Source: Metabacillus litoralis
GTDB lineage: Bacteria; Bacillota; Bacilli; Bacillales; Bacillaceae
Length of the DNA stretch: 64,000 nt
Direction of reading: 5' to 3'
NCBI RefSeq assembly: GCF_020524045.1
Contig: NZ_JAIVKL010000018.1
Span: 1 to 64,000 of the forward strand
Shown piece after piece: positions 25,601-34,279 of this stretch (position 1 is the stretch's first letter; each line of letters starts with the position of its first letter). The position numbers were made by a program, and so were the translations under genes. Under the pieces are notes generated by a model. It saw nothing but the letters and a program-made list of their open reading frames with translations. It was not told where the DNA came from and searched no databases.

Positions 25601-26419
25601 TTAACGAAGAAGTTGTAAAACACCTTGTGGTTGTTGGTTAGCTTGTGCAAGCATTGCTTGAGCTGCTTGAGAAAGGATTGAATTCTTTGTTTGACCCATC
25701 ATTTCTTTCGCCATATCTACATCACGAATACGTGATTCTGCAGCTGTTAAATTCTCTGCACCAGTATTAAGGTTGTTGATAGTGTGCTCTAAACGATTTT
25801 GAACAGAACCTAATTTAGAACGCATTGTAGATACTGTTTCAATTGCATCATTAATGTTTGTAATAGCAGTATTTGCTGCACCATTACTTGTAACTGTAAT
25901 TGCACCAGCACTTAATCCTAATGCAGTTGCAGTCATTGTTGTCATAGTAAGTGCAATGACTTGACCTGAATTAGCACCCACTTGGAACTGGTAACTTCCA
26001 CCAATGCTACTAATTAACTTTTGAGTATTGAATTCAGTTTCGTTTGCAATACGAGTAATCTCACTGTTTAATTGAGTTAGTTCATCAGATATCGCCACTC
26101 GGTCAGCAGTTACATTTGTATCATTTGAAGCTTGTACCGCTAATTCACGCATACGTTGAAGGATATCATGTGTTTCATTTAAAGCACCCTCAGCTGTTTG
26201 AATGAAAGAGATACCATCTTGAGCGTTACGAGAAGCTTGCTCTAATCCACGAATTTGACCACGCATTTTTTCAGAGATAGAAAGACCTGCAGCATCGTCA
26301 CCCGCACGATTAATACGAAGTCCAGATGATAATTTCTCCATTGATTTACCTTGAGCACTTGTAGCACTGTTTAATTGACGGTACGTGTTTAAAGCTGCGA
26401 TATTGTGATTAATTCTCAT
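25601..26419 (-). CDS. hag: Flagellin
   Basis: Filament subunit, 272 residues, similar in length to other short Bacillus flagellins. The conserved N-terminal D0/D1 domain ([30 protein letters not shown]) and C-terminal D1/D0 domain ([14 protein letters not shown], ending GVLQLLR) are intact. The surface-exposed middle (about 140-200) is very short and rich in Ser/Thr, a plausible target for the Maf enzymes next door. It has a sigma-D promoter, a leader with a CsrA-type hairpin, a strong AAGGAGG site and its own terminator. Confidence 0.98.
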   Translation of the reverse strand: MRINHNIAALNTYRQLNSATSAQGKSMEKLSSGLRINRAGDDAAGLSISEKMRGQIRGLEQASRNAQDGISFIQTAEGALNETHDILQRMRELAVQASNDTNVTADRVAISDELTQLNSEITRIANETEFNTQKLISSIGGSYQFQVGANSGQVIALTMTTMTATALGLSAGAITVTSNGAANTAITNINDAIETVSTMRSKLGSVQNRLEHTINNLNTGAENLTAAESRIRDVDMAKEMMGQTKNSILSQAAQAMLAQANQQPQGVLQLLR

Positions 26420-26445
26420 TTTATTATTTCCTCCTTGAATGTGTG

Positions 26446-26467
26446 TGATTCACATCCTTGTGAATCA
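26446..26467 (-). promoter_or_regulatory. CsrA-binding hairpin in the hag leader
   Basis: A perfect 8-bp stem (TGATTCAC with GTGAATCA) presents AAGGAT in a 6-nt loop, the canonical exposed-GGA CsrA target. It lies just upstream of the hag ribosome binding site (AAGGAGGAAA), which can serve as the second GGA site. B. subtilis hag is controlled this way. Confidence 0.8.
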
Positions 26468-26521
26468 TCTAATTAAGGTATCCCTCATGTCGGCCGCCAT
26501 TTGTTCAACCTCTTACTATAT

Positions 26522-26549
26522 ATATCGACAGGATTTCAAATCCGTTTAG
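26522..26549 (-). promoter_or_regulatory. Sigma-D promoter of hag
   Basis: On the minus strand CTAAA, a 15-base spacer and GTCGATAT, one base off the sigma-D -10 consensus GCCGATAT. It gives a leader of about 95 bases before the hag start. Confidence 0.9.
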
Positions 26550-26570
26550 CGGTTTTTATAGAAAAATAAA

Positions 26571-26601
26571 AAAAACCTTAAGTTTTTTCTCTTAAGGTTT
26601 T
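26571..26601 (-). terminator. Terminator overlapping the csrA stop codon
   Basis: AAAACCTTAAG pairs with CTTAAGGTTTT, followed by a run of T residues on the minus strand. The stem begins within the last codons of csrA. Confidence 0.85.
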
Positions 26602-26822
26602 GGAATATTTGTTTTAAGGATTTCTAAAATGTTTGGAAGAATGGTTGCTGCCTCACTGTTAGAATCTTGGATCGATAAATAAATTTCTTTTCGATGCACA
26701 TCAATTTCTTTTGGAGCTTTAATTCCTAATTTAATTTGATCACCCTGAACAGATAAAATTGTTATTTCAATATTTTCTCCAATTTGAATAGATTCTCCTT
26801 GTTTTCTAGTCAAAACTAGCAT
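26592..26822 (-). CDS. csrA: Carbon storage regulator CsrA
   Basis: RNA-binding dimer that blocks hag translation; 76 residues. It has the family start [15 protein letters not shown], then IEITILSV and the [19 protein letters not shown]-binding segment. The gene is 11 bases after fliW, its antagonist, and just before hag, its target. This is the complete Bacillus partner-switch set: free FliW sequesters CsrA until Hag accumulates. Confidence 0.97.
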   Translation of the reverse strand: MLVLTRKQGESIQIGENIEITILSVQGDQIKLGIKAPKEIDVHRKEIYLSIQDSNSEAATILPNILEILKTNIPKP

Positions 26823-26833
26823 TCAACCACCTC

Positions 26834-27271
26834 CTACACATTATTTTTTTCCTGGAATAATCGTTCCCTAGTCTTATAATTCGTATCATTAAGAATAATT
26901 TGCTTCGCTTTCCGATTATTTCTATTAATTATGATTGGAGCCTGTAAATTAGCGGTTGATTCTCTGAAAGGCTCTTTTATTGTAAGGATCACCCAAATGA
27001 CTACATCCTTTTCTGATTCAAGACCTAGATTACTTCTATCTTTTTCTGATATTTCAAATTCATATTTTGTGAAATATTGAAAAGGCTCCACAGTTACAAA
27101 TCCTAATTGTGGTGTATTTAATGATTGAAATATCCAAAAAGGTGAACCTTCTTCTAATGAAATTAGTACAAAATCTTTTTCATCCTGAAATCCTGGGATG
27201 CCATTTTGAAAATGAATGATTTCTTTTTCTAACACTTCAATAACTCCATGGTACTTTGTCTCTAAATTCAT
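26834..27271 (-). CDS. fliW: Flagellar assembly factor FliW
   Basis: Cytoplasmic protein that binds either flagellin or CsrA and so couples flagellin level to hag translation; 145 residues. Its recognisable parts are YHGVIEVLEKEIIHFQNGIPGF and LQAPIIINRNNRKAKQIIL, both typical of FliW. It is tightly coupled, 2 bases after yviE and 11 bases before csrA. Confidence 0.96.
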   Translation of the reverse strand: MNLETKYHGVIEVLEKEIIHFQNGIPGFQDEKDFVLISLEEGSPFWIFQSLNTPQLGFVTVEPFQYFTKYEFEISEKDRSNLGLESEKDVVIWVILTIKEPFRESTANLQAPIIINRNNRKAKQIILNDTNYKTRERLFQEKNNV

Positions 27272-27273
27272 CC

Positions 27274-27843
27274 TTATACCTCCTTCAAGGCAGTTTCAAA
27301 GTCAATTTTCAATTCATTTCTTTTCTCTAGTGAAATATCTACGTTACCAGGAGTGTATTCTATATTTGGTTTATTTACTACAACTTCAATAAGTGGTTTA
27401 TTAGGTTTTACATCTATATTTACTTTAGCTGGCTCGTAGTTAATTTTCACACTACCGGCCGAAGGAATAAATTTAATATTAACTGGTGGATTATATTCAC
27501 GACTATTATGTTTAGAGATTTCAGCTATTGGATTACCTCCATTTTCAATTTTCATCAATTGTTCGCCTTCTCTTATTCTTCTTGTAATACCTTCTAACCA
27601 ACTACTCTTTCCAAGCTGAGCAGCTTCCTCTATTCTTCTTCCGATACTTTTTAAATCCATATCAGCTCTAGCTTCAGACTGATCTATTGTTAAACGTGAT
27701 CGCTTTATTTCTATATTTATATCTGCTTTTGGTTGTTGGATAGAAAGTTCTGCAGGTTCTTGATCAATTTGTACCTTAGCATGATTAGTATGAATGCCAA
27801 TTTGTGCAAATATACTCTGTAATCGGATTTGCGGGATATTCAC
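27274..27843 (-). CDS. yviE: YviE-family protein (DUF6470)
   Basis: 189 residues, beta-rich, with repeated short strands of the pattern I-x-I-x-P (VNIDVKPNKPLIEVVV, VDISLEKRNELKIDF). It has no signal peptide. The position between flgL and fliW is conserved in Bacillus, where the gene is called yviE and has no settled function. It starts after the terminator-like hairpin at 27861-27893 and is coupled to fliW. Confidence 0.85.
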   Translation of the reverse strand: MNIPQIRLQSIFAQIGIHTNHAKVQIDQEPAELSIQQPKADINIEIKRSRLTIDQSEARADMDLKSIGRRIEEAAQLGKSSWLEGITRRIREGEQLMKIENGGNPIAEISKHNSREYNPPVNIKFIPSAGSVKINYEPAKVNIDVKPNKPLIEVVVNKPNIEYTPGNVDISLEKRNELKIDFETALKEV

Positions 27844-27860
27844 ATTTAGTCACTCCTATA

Positions 27861-27893
27861 AAAAAGGCCTGACTCCAAAGTTTGTGTCAGACC
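27861..27893 (-). terminator. Terminator/attenuator between flgL and yviE
   Basis: A roughly 10-bp stem (GGTCTGACAC with GAGTCAGGCC, with minor mismatch) is followed by six T residues on the minus strand. It lies between the flgL stop codon and the yviE start. Confidence 0.75.
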
Positions 27894-27910
27894 TAATAAA
27901 AAAAATTTTA

Positions 27911-28792
27911 TTAACGAAGAAAATCAATTAATGTAGGTTGAATAACCTTTGAACCTACCGCTAACGAAGCTCTGTGAATACTTTCTTGAATTGTAAGCTC
28001 AGTAATTACTCTTTCAATATCTGCATCCTCATTCTCAGAAAGGATTCGATTCGCAATAATTTCCTGGTCCTGTATTCTTGCATCAATCATTTCTAAACGA
28101 TTATATCTTGCTCCAATCTCAGAACGTTCAGCCAACATAATATTAAAATGACTGTCTAAATCACTTAACAATTGTCCACCATTTGACATATCTCCATTTT
28201 TCAATGATGCCTCAATCGAATCGAGTGTATTAAAGAATTCACTACCAAAAACATTAGTAGCATTTATATTCACTTTTAATTGAACTCCTTTTGAAACTTC
28301 TACATTGAAAGGCTCAGTATTCATATCGAACGTTAGAGTACCATCACCATTAACAGTTATAGGGTTTTTATCTGTTTTTGTCCCATTAAAAATGTATCTT
28401 CCTGCAACCTGCGTATTTGCCACTCCAGCTAAGTCTTCCTTTAATTGGCCAATTTCAGCTGCAATTGCTTTTAAATCATCTGGACTGTTCGATCCGTTAT
28501 TCCCCTGAACCAATAACTCCCGAATCCTTTGAGACACCTGTGTTGCATGCTCAATCCCCTGTTCAGAACTCTCCATCCACTGATAAGCCTCATTCAAATT
28601 ACGTTTATACTGTTCAACCTCAGTCAAGTTAGTTCGATAAAACATCCCTTTAATCGCAACAACAGGGTCATCAGAAGGGCGATTAATTTTCTTACCTGTA
28701 GCTAATTGGTCTTGATATTTGCCCATGTTTGAATAACTGTTACTTAAGTTTCGTAGCGAGTTAGATGCTAGCATACTTTGTGTTACGCGCAT
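27911..28792 (-). CDS. flgL: Flagellar hook-associated protein 3, FlgL
   Basis: Junction protein between hook and filament, exported by the flagellar type III system; about 293 residues. The flagellin-like N-terminal helix MRVTQSMLASNSLRNLSNSY and the segment LATGKKINRPSDDP are diagnostic, with a helical C-terminus as in flagellins. I start at 28792, where the ATG follows GGAAGGTAGG and matches the family N-terminus. The open frame runs 12 codons further and would overlap flgK. Confidence 0.96.
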   Translation of the reverse strand: MRVTQSMLASNSLRNLSNSYSNMGKYQDQLATGKKINRPSDDPVVAIKGMFYRTNLTEVEQYKRNLNEAYQWMESSEQGIEHATQVSQRIRELLVQGNNGSNSPDDLKAIAAEIGQLKEDLAGVANTQVAGRYIFNGTKTDKNPITVNGDGTLTFDMNTEPFNVEVSKGVQLKVNINATNVFGSEFFNTLDSIEASLKNGDMSNGGQLLSDLDSHFNIMLAERSEIGARYNRLEMIDARIQDQEIIANRILSENEDADIERVITELTIQESIHRASLAVGSKVIQPTLIDFLR

Positions 28793-28802
28793 ATTTAGTT
28801 GC

Positions 28803-30362
28803 CTACCTTCCTGATAATCCCATTCCATTTATAATCCGATCTAAAATCTCATCCTGCATCGTAATCATACGTGCTGATGCGTTATATGCATGTTGAAATT
28901 GAATCATATTTGTCATTTCTTCATCTAGGGATACCGCACTTACTGATTGCCTACGAGTATCAACAGAATCTCTTAATGTTTGGCTATTAGTTGTTAAACG
29001 TTCAGCTTCTTGAGCATCTACTGCCATTCCACCGATAATTCCTTCATAGTAGTTTTGGAATGTAGTTGTGTCATTCCCAATTCTGAAGGTACTATTTTTC
29101 ACTTCTGCCAGTCGAATAGCATTAGCACTATTCCCAATCGTCACATTACCAGTTGAATCAGGAAATGCTGCTGCAATATGATCAGTCGATTCAATGATAT
29201 CCTTTGAAACTTGTAGTAATGATGAAGCATCTGTCGGATCTGTTAATGTTGTAGCACCAAAAGAAAAGAAATCAACAGGAGTTTGTGCTCCATTGTTATA
29301 ATCTTCAATACTCCAACCTTCACGATGTGTTTCATTAAATTGCTTAGCAAATTCAAATGCCATTGTGTCTAGCTTTCCAACCATGTCAGGAAATAGGCCT
29401 TTTTCAAACACAGTGTTGTTGCTTTCATACGTATATCCATAAGAATCTATTAAGCTGCTAATTTTCCCAGTGCTGTTAAATTCTAAAATATCCATCTTTT
29501 TCGAACCTATTGTAACAGATTCTACTAAACCATTATCAGCATTATATCCAACTTTAAATTCATTCGCTCGTTTAAATTTTGAATCAACAAGTGTACCAAG
29601 CGACTTCCCATTATCATCAACAAGTTCAATCGTTACCGAACCTTCTGCGATATCTATTGCATTACCACCTGATGGAGTATTTGTCACTTTGATATTTGCT
29701 AAAGAAGAAAGCTGATCAATTAAACGATCACGTTCATCATATAAATCATTTGGTAAATAACCATGCGGTTCAATTTCAGAAATTTGCTTATTTACATTAT
29801 TAATTTGTGTTGCCAGTGAATTAATTTCCTTTACAGATACATTCAACTCATTTTTCAAATCACCTTGAATCGACTGTAGTGAGGTTGATAAATAGTTAAA
29901 TGTTTCTGCTAACGCAACCCCACGCTCTCGCACAACCGAACGTGCTCCAGCGTTTGTCGGATCTAAAGCTAAATCCTGCAGTGATTGCCAAAAGCGATCC
30001 ATCGTAATTGATAATCCTGTATCAGATGGCTCATTCATGATTTCTTCCATTTTTTCTAACGCATTCGCGCGAGAATCCCAGTATCCTAGTTTATTATTTT
30101 CGCTTCTATACTGGATGTCTAAAAAGCCCTCTCTCACACGTTGTACTGTTCCAGCTTTTACACCTGTTCCTAATTGACCAGGAATATTCGGACTATTTTT
30201 TGATGTTGGTGGATATGGCTCTGTTTGAACAAAATTTACACGTTGACGTGTGTAACCTGGTGTATTAGCATTTGCCACATTGTGCGCTGTTGTACTTAAG
30301 GCACTTTGCTGGGTGAACATTCCACGCTTAGCCGTTTCTAATCCATAAAATGTTGATGTCAT
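28803..30362 (-). CDS. flgK: Flagellar hook-associated protein 1, FlgK
   Basis: First hook-filament junction protein, 519 residues, of normal length. The N-terminal motif STTAHNVANANTPGYTRQ is the conserved rod/hook signature. The C-terminal region with SLDEEMTNMIQFQHAYNASARM and MITMQDEILDRIINGM is the matching C-terminal helix. It lies 17 bases after flgN, its chaperone gene, and ten bases before flgL. Confidence 0.97.
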   Translation of the reverse strand: MTSTFYGLETAKRGMFTQQSALSTTAHNVANANTPGYTRQRVNFVQTEPYPPTSKNSPNIPGQLGTGVKAGTVQRVREGFLDIQYRSENNKLGYWDSRANALEKMEEIMNEPSDTGLSITMDRFWQSLQDLALDPTNAGARSVVRERGVALAETFNYLSTSLQSIQGDLKNELNVSVKEINSLATQINNVNKQISEIEPHGYLPNDLYDERDRLIDQLSSLANIKVTNTPSGGNAIDIAEGSVTIELVDDNGKSLGTLVDSKFKRANEFKVGYNADNGLVESVTIGSKKMDILEFNSTGKISSLIDSYGYTYESNNTVFEKGLFPDMVGKLDTMAFEFAKQFNETHREGWSIEDYNNGAQTPVDFFSFGATTLTDPTDASSLLQVSKDIIESTDHIAAAFPDSTGNVTIGNSANAIRLAEVKNSTFRIGNDTTTFQNYYEGIIGGMAVDAQEAERLTTNSQTLRDSVDTRRQSVSAVSLDEEMTNMIQFQHAYNASARMITMQDEILDRIINGMGLSGR

Positions 30363-30379
30363 ATTTTTTCCTCCCTCCG

Positions 30380-30865
30380 TTATGCTTGTGAATCAAATAA
30401 TGATCGTCTTAATTTATCTGATGGTGCATTACTTGCGTCCGGTCGTTGATAGTTTGTAATATTTTCTTGAGGCATTAGCATGTCTAAAGAAATTGAAACA
30501 AATTGAAGAGCTTGATGTGTTAGTTCACGATTTAACTGATTGGCTGCTTTCAGCTTGTCCATCGTTTTCGAAAAATCACTAGCAATTTGCTTAAGTTTTT
30601 CTTTATGTTTACCTTCAGCTTTTTCAATACAAGCTGAAAGTGTTAAGTCATGCTCACGATTTAAAAATTCTGCTGATAGCTGAATCCGTTCTGTTTCAAT
30701 TTGTTTAATGGCTTGAGAAAACATTTGCTCTTTTTTCAGCAGCTCTTTTAACTCTTCTACGTTATTTTGTTTTAGATAGTCTGTTTTTTGAAGGGCTACT
30801 TGATAGAGATTTTGATGCAGCTGTAACAGCTTATCTAATGTATTCATTAACTTTTCTGCTAACAT
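30380..30865 (-). CDS. flgN: Flagellar export chaperone FlgN
   Basis: 161-residue, all-helical cytoplasmic chaperone expected to bind FlgK and FlgL before export; B. subtilis yvyG. It has the FlgN pattern of an N-terminal coiled coil (LDKLLQLHQNLYQVALQKTDYL) and a hydrophobic second helix pair. The start is preceded by GGAGGG. It sits between flgM and flgK as in Bacillus. Confidence 0.93.
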   Translation of the reverse strand: MLAEKLMNTLDKLLQLHQNLYQVALQKTDYLKQNNVEELKELLKKEQMFSQAIKQIETERIQLSAEFLNREHDLTLSACIEKAEGKHKEKLKQIASDFSKTMDKLKAANQLNRELTHQALQFVSISLDMLMPQENITNYQRPDASNAPSDKLRRSLFDSQA

Positions 30866-30896
30866 TCATAACCCTCCGTATATTTATTTCAACTTT

Positions 30897-31160
30897 TTAT
30901 TTTTTATAAAAATTAACTAAACCCTTAGCAATCGCCTTAGGATCAATCGTATAGTTACCGCTCTCTAATGAAGTTTTTATGCTTTGGACTTTTTCCTGTC
31001 TAGCTTTTGTCACTTCATTTGTATGTTGAAGATCAATCGCTTTTGAAGAAATCTCTACCTTATCTTCTCTTGTCTTTGACTTAGCAGCAGCTTCAGCATT
31101 TTTTTCTGAGTTTCGTTTATATGGATTCACACCCATTGATCCAAGATTATTAATTTTCAT
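30897..31160 (-). CDS. flgM: Anti-sigma-D factor FlgM
   Basis: 87-residue regulator that holds sigma-D inactive until the hook-basal body is complete. The N-terminal part (INNLGSMGVNPYKR) and the C-terminal sigma-binding helices (ARQEKVQSIKTSLESGNYTID, AIAKGLVNFYKK) are typical. It is transcribed from a sigma-D promoter immediately upstream, giving negative feedback, and possibly also by read-through from the comF operon as in B. subtilis. Confidence 0.96.
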   Translation of the reverse strand: MKINNLGSMGVNPYKRNSEKNAEAAAKSKTREDKVEISSKAIDLQHTNEVTKARQEKVQSIKTSLESGNYTIDPKAIAKGLVNFYKK

Positions 31161-31207
31161 GATTGTCCCTCACTTTCATAACCAACGTACGTTTGTGTAT
31201 ATAATAT

Positions 31208-31234
31208 TTATCGGATTATCCGAGAATTTATTTA
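31208..31234 (-). promoter_or_regulatory. Sigma-D promoter of flgM-flgN-flgK-flgL
   Basis: On the minus strand TAAA, a 15-base spacer and TCCGATAA, one base off the sigma-D consensus. It lies between yvyF and flgM. Confidence 0.85.
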
Positions 31235-31238
31235 ACGT

Positions 31239-31661
31239 TTATCTATTTTTAGTACTATTTGAGTAGTATGTTGACTTAGGAGTGTGCTGTTTATTTCGCT
31301 CACTAATACTTTCAACCTGTTCCATCTGATGGATTTGCTTGTGAATGTCTTTTTTACAGCTTTCACAAAGTTTTTCTTCTCTAATTGATTTACCACATTT
31401 TTCACAAGGATAGCCTAAGTTAGGAAAATTAGACAATTGTATTCTTCCATTTCGGATAAACTTTAGAATCAATTCTTCACGTACTCCAGTTCCTTCAACA
31501 ACTTCATGTAAAAGTGCTTTACGATTTTCGCGCTTTCTCAAAAAAGCATAAACCGTTTCATAATCTTTTTCTTCCTTTTTAAAGCATCCATCACAAACAG
31601 ATCTAAATTGAGTTTCTATAAATAAAGTATTACATTTTGGGCAATTAGCTAATTCTCCCAT
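31239..31661 (-). CDS. yvyF: YvyF-type flagellar operon protein with zinc-ribbon cysteines
   Basis: About 140 residues. Four CxxC-type pairs are visible: CPKC, CDGC, CEKC and CESC, forming N- and C-terminal zinc-binding knuckles. A helix-turn-helix-like middle lies between them (TGVREELILKFIRNGRIQL). This matches the 'flagellar operon protein' family found between comF and flgM in Bacillus; its biochemical role is not settled. I start at the second ATG (31661), six bases after AGGAGA; the first ATG (31667) touches that site. Confidence 0.88.
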   Translation of the reverse strand: MGELANCPKCNTLFIETQFRSVCDGCFKKEEKDYETVYAFLRKRENRKALLHEVVEGTGVREELILKFIRNGRIQLSNFPNLGYPCEKCGKSIREEKLCESCKKDIHKQIHQMEQVESISERNKQHTPKSTYYSNSTKNR

Positions 31662-31720
31662 TTTCATTCTCCTATCCGGTTCGGTATCTATTTATTATAT
31701 CGGCAGGAATTTGTATTTTT

Positions 31721-32479
31721 TTAGCTTCTAATTAATGTAAGGCAATAAATCTTATCCGCTCCAGAATCAAGAAGGATCTTTGCTGCTTGTCGAAGTGTAC
31801 TGCCAGTTGTATATATATCATCTATTAATAATAGTTTCTTATTACTTATAATACTTGAATTCTTCAGAGAAAACACGTTTGAAGCTGTTATTCGCTGTTG
31901 GCGGGATTTTTTCGATTGTTTTTCATGATGTGTTCGTTGGAGCACATGAAGTTGAGGTAGAGGAAGAAGATCGGCAAGGAGTTTTGCTTGATTAAAGCCA
32001 CGTTCATATAAGCGCTCATCACTTAATGGGATGGGCACTGTTGCATCTATTTTATAGGTTGTGAAGTACTTTTTATAAGAATTGAGAAAATCGTTTTGAA
32101 AAACCTTTACTAATTCAGCATCACCACGAAATTTATAAGAAGCTAAAACATTTTTCATTCCTTCGTTATACTGAAAAACCGAGACATTTCTTTGGATTAT
32201 ATTTTGCCAATTGATATCATCGTTCCATCTTTGGCAATCATAGCATATTCCATCACTTTCTTGAGGTCTAAAACAAATGCAGCAGGTAGGTCCAGTGATT
32301 TTTTGCAGTGACGAATAACAGTCATCACATGTTCGCTGATTTGATGGCAACAGTAAATCTGTCCATGTTACTTGTTCGGAAAAATCTTCATGACATATTA
32401 GACAAGGAATGGGCTTCAATCTCCTTTGCTTGTTTTTGACAAGTTGGTCTGTCTGAGACAATTTTTGCGCACTCTGCAA
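31721..32479 (-). CDS. comFC: Competence protein ComFC (phosphoribosyltransferase-like)
   Basis: Needed for DNA uptake in competent Bacillus. The N-terminus has zinc-type cysteine pairs (CLIC, CDDC, CCICF, CYDC). The C-terminal phosphoribosyltransferase domain has the PRPP loop LLIDDIYTTGSTLRQA and the upstream segment YERGFNQAKLLA. The start is doubtful. The open frame begins with TTG at 32479, without a ribosome binding site and 92 bases inside comFB. The family N-terminus instead fits an ATT near 32410, ten bases after AAGGAG, or a TTG at 32419. The true product is therefore probably about 230 residues. It is coupled to comFB. Confidence 0.88.
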   Translation of the reverse strand: MQSAQKLSQTDQLVKNKQRRLKPIPCLICHEDFSEQVTWTDLLLPSNQRTCDDCYSSLQKITGPTCCICFRPQESDGICYDCQRWNDDINWQNIIQRNVSVFQYNEGMKNVLASYKFRGDAELVKVFQNDFLNSYKKYFTTYKIDATVPIPLSDERLYERGFNQAKLLADLLPLPQLHVLQRTHHEKQSKKSRQQRITASNVFSLKNSSIISNKKLLLIDDIYTTGSTLRQAAKILLDSGADKIYCLTLIRS

Positions 32480-32696
32480 GTTTAACTAAAAGAGTGGTCA
32501 TATTTTGTTTATCAACAAATTCCGCCTTAACATACATGATTTTATCAGAATTCGTTACATAACGAGGATGAGTTTTATTTAACGTTAACGCTAAAATATC
32601 ATCTAAGCATTCATCACAAGTACAAGACAATTGTAACCGATTTTTATATTCATCTAGTAAATCCTTCATGATTCGTTCCATTGCGTTAATGACCAT
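32388..32696 (-). CDS. comFB: Late competence protein ComFB
   Basis: 102 residues from the ATG at 32696, which follows AAGGAGATC; the open frame extends 16 codons upstream without support. The ComFB domain shows the conserved cysteines CTCDECLDDILALTLN and TCQKQ, a zinc-binding arrangement in this family. Its role in transformation is unclear. It lies between comFA and comFC as in B. subtilis, and its 3' end overlaps the comFC reading frame. Confidence 0.93.
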   Translation of the reverse strand: MVINAMERIMKDLLDEYKNRLQLSCTCDECLDDILALTLNKTHPRYVTNSDKIMYVKAEFVDKQNMTTLLVKLAECAKIVSDRPTCQKQAKEIEAHSLSNMS

Positions 32697-32801
32697 ATTA
32701 TTTGATCTCCTTGGTATCGCAAAATGTAAGCAATTATACAACATTATGCCATATTAGAGACAAGTTGAAAAGTCACCTTCAAATATTTGGTAATATAGTC
32801 A

Positions 32802-34271
32802 CTATTTCTTAGCTTCTTCATTCATTTTTTCAATATGCTTTTTTGCATCCATCATCGCTGTTGTTTTACCATAATGAAAAAACGTAATCGTACCTGTTGG
32901 ATATGAAGTACTTCGACCAACTCTTCCTGATATCTGAACTAACGCACTTTCAGTAAAAATTCCATCTTCACTTCCTAAAATAGCAACATCACTATTTGGA
33001 ATGGTGACTCCTCTTTCTAAAATGGTTGATGTCACAATAATTGGGATCTTTTTGCTTCTAAATAACTTTACTTTTTCTCGACGATGTGGATCTTCTGCAT
33101 GAACTCCCTCAATTCGTTCATCGGTTTTCTTTAGAATATCCACTACCTTTTGAATCACTGAAACAGAAGGTACAAATAAAAAAGCTTGTTTATCATTTTT
33201 CATCCTTTCAACGAGCCAGTTCAGCACATTATTAGGAAGAAGATTTTTAGTAAGTTTTTTCTTCCAATTTCCACACCAAATAAACTCGGGTACAGGAAGA
33301 AGATGACCATGATAGCGTAACGGAATTTTCACAGCAAGCCGCTTTTTTTGTTGCACTTCATTTTTCCATTGCTTAGAAGGTGTTGCTGTTAAATAAATAA
33401 GAGAGCTTTCATGCTTACGGGATTTTTTCACAGCGAATTGAAGGGATGAATCTGCAGTGTACGGAAAGGCATCAACTTCATCAACAATGGTAAGATCGAA
33501 GGATTCCTTAAACCGTAGTAATTGGTGTGTTGTGCTAATATAAAGAGAAGCGTGTTTATCTTTATCTTCACTTCCTCCATACAGTGCTGAGATCTCTGTT
33601 GTCGGAAAAACCTTTTTCAAACGAGGAGCTAATTCTAAAACAACATCAGTACGAGGTGTAGCAATACAAACTTTCTTCCCTTGGTTTAGGGCAAATTCAA
33701 TTCCTTTAAACAATACTTCTGTTTTGCCTGCTCCACAGACTGCCCAGACTAGTAATTCATTATTTTGTTTGATTGTTTCAATCACATAATCAGAAGCTTT
33801 GGTCTGGCCCTGTGATAAGCTTCCATCCCATTGTAATGTGGTCTCATTTACGGTATTTATAATAGGTCCACACCATCGATAAAGTGGTGTACACTCACTC
33901 ACACGTCCCATCATGACGCATTTTCTGCAATAATGACAACGCTGTTCTCCACATTTTGCACAATCAAAATAGGCAAAAAATGCAGCATCTTTATTACCAC
34001 ATCTGTTACATATTTTACCGTTTTTCTCTTCCTTAATACCGTAACTTAATTGAACAAAGCCATGAAGATAGTGAGAAAATAGCACTTCAGAAGGGAAAGG
34101 AATTTCTGTAGGTAGCAACTCCTTTCCACAGAGAAATTCTTGTAGTTGTTTAGAGTATGAAAAGTGATGTTGTATTGAAACTTGAGGAATATTTGTATGT
34201 TTTGATATTGGCAAACCATCATGATGTGAAAACACGGGGTAGAGGACATTTTCCTTCAATAGAAAACGCAT
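32802..34271 (-). CDS. comFA: Competence DNA translocase/helicase ComFA
   Basis: Membrane-associated ATP-dependent motor for uptake of single-stranded transforming DNA; 489 residues. An N-terminal four-cysteine zinc element (CNRC, CAKC, CHYC, KC) precedes a DEAD-box-type helicase. That helicase has Walker A CGAGKTE near residue 190, Walker B IVDEVDAF, SAT-like YLTATPS, and the C-terminal motif VQISGRVGRS. It lies 8 bases after a small Myb/SANT-like gene, which is unusual compared with B. subtilis, where comFA is first. Confidence 0.95.
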   Translation of the reverse strand: MRFLLKENVLYPVFSHHDGLPISKHTNIPQVSIQHHFSYSKQLQEFLCGKELLPTEIPFPSEVLFSHYLHGFVQLSYGIKEEKNGKICNRCGNKDAAFFAYFDCAKCGEQRCHYCRKCVMMGRVSECTPLYRWCGPIINTVNETTLQWDGSLSQGQTKASDYVIETIKQNNELLVWAVCGAGKTEVLFKGIEFALNQGKKVCIATPRTDVVLELAPRLKKVFPTTEISALYGGSEDKDKHASLYISTTHQLLRFKESFDLTIVDEVDAFPYTADSSLQFAVKKSRKHESSLIYLTATPSKQWKNEVQQKKRLAVKIPLRYHGHLLPVPEFIWCGNWKKKLTKNLLPNNVLNWLVERMKNDKQAFLFVPSVSVIQKVVDILKKTDERIEGVHAEDPHRREKVKLFRSKKIPIIVTSTILERGVTIPNSDVAILGSEDGIFTESALVQISGRVGRSTSYPTGTITFFHYGKTTAMMDAKKHIEKMNEEAKK

Positions 34272-34279
34272 GTTTCACC

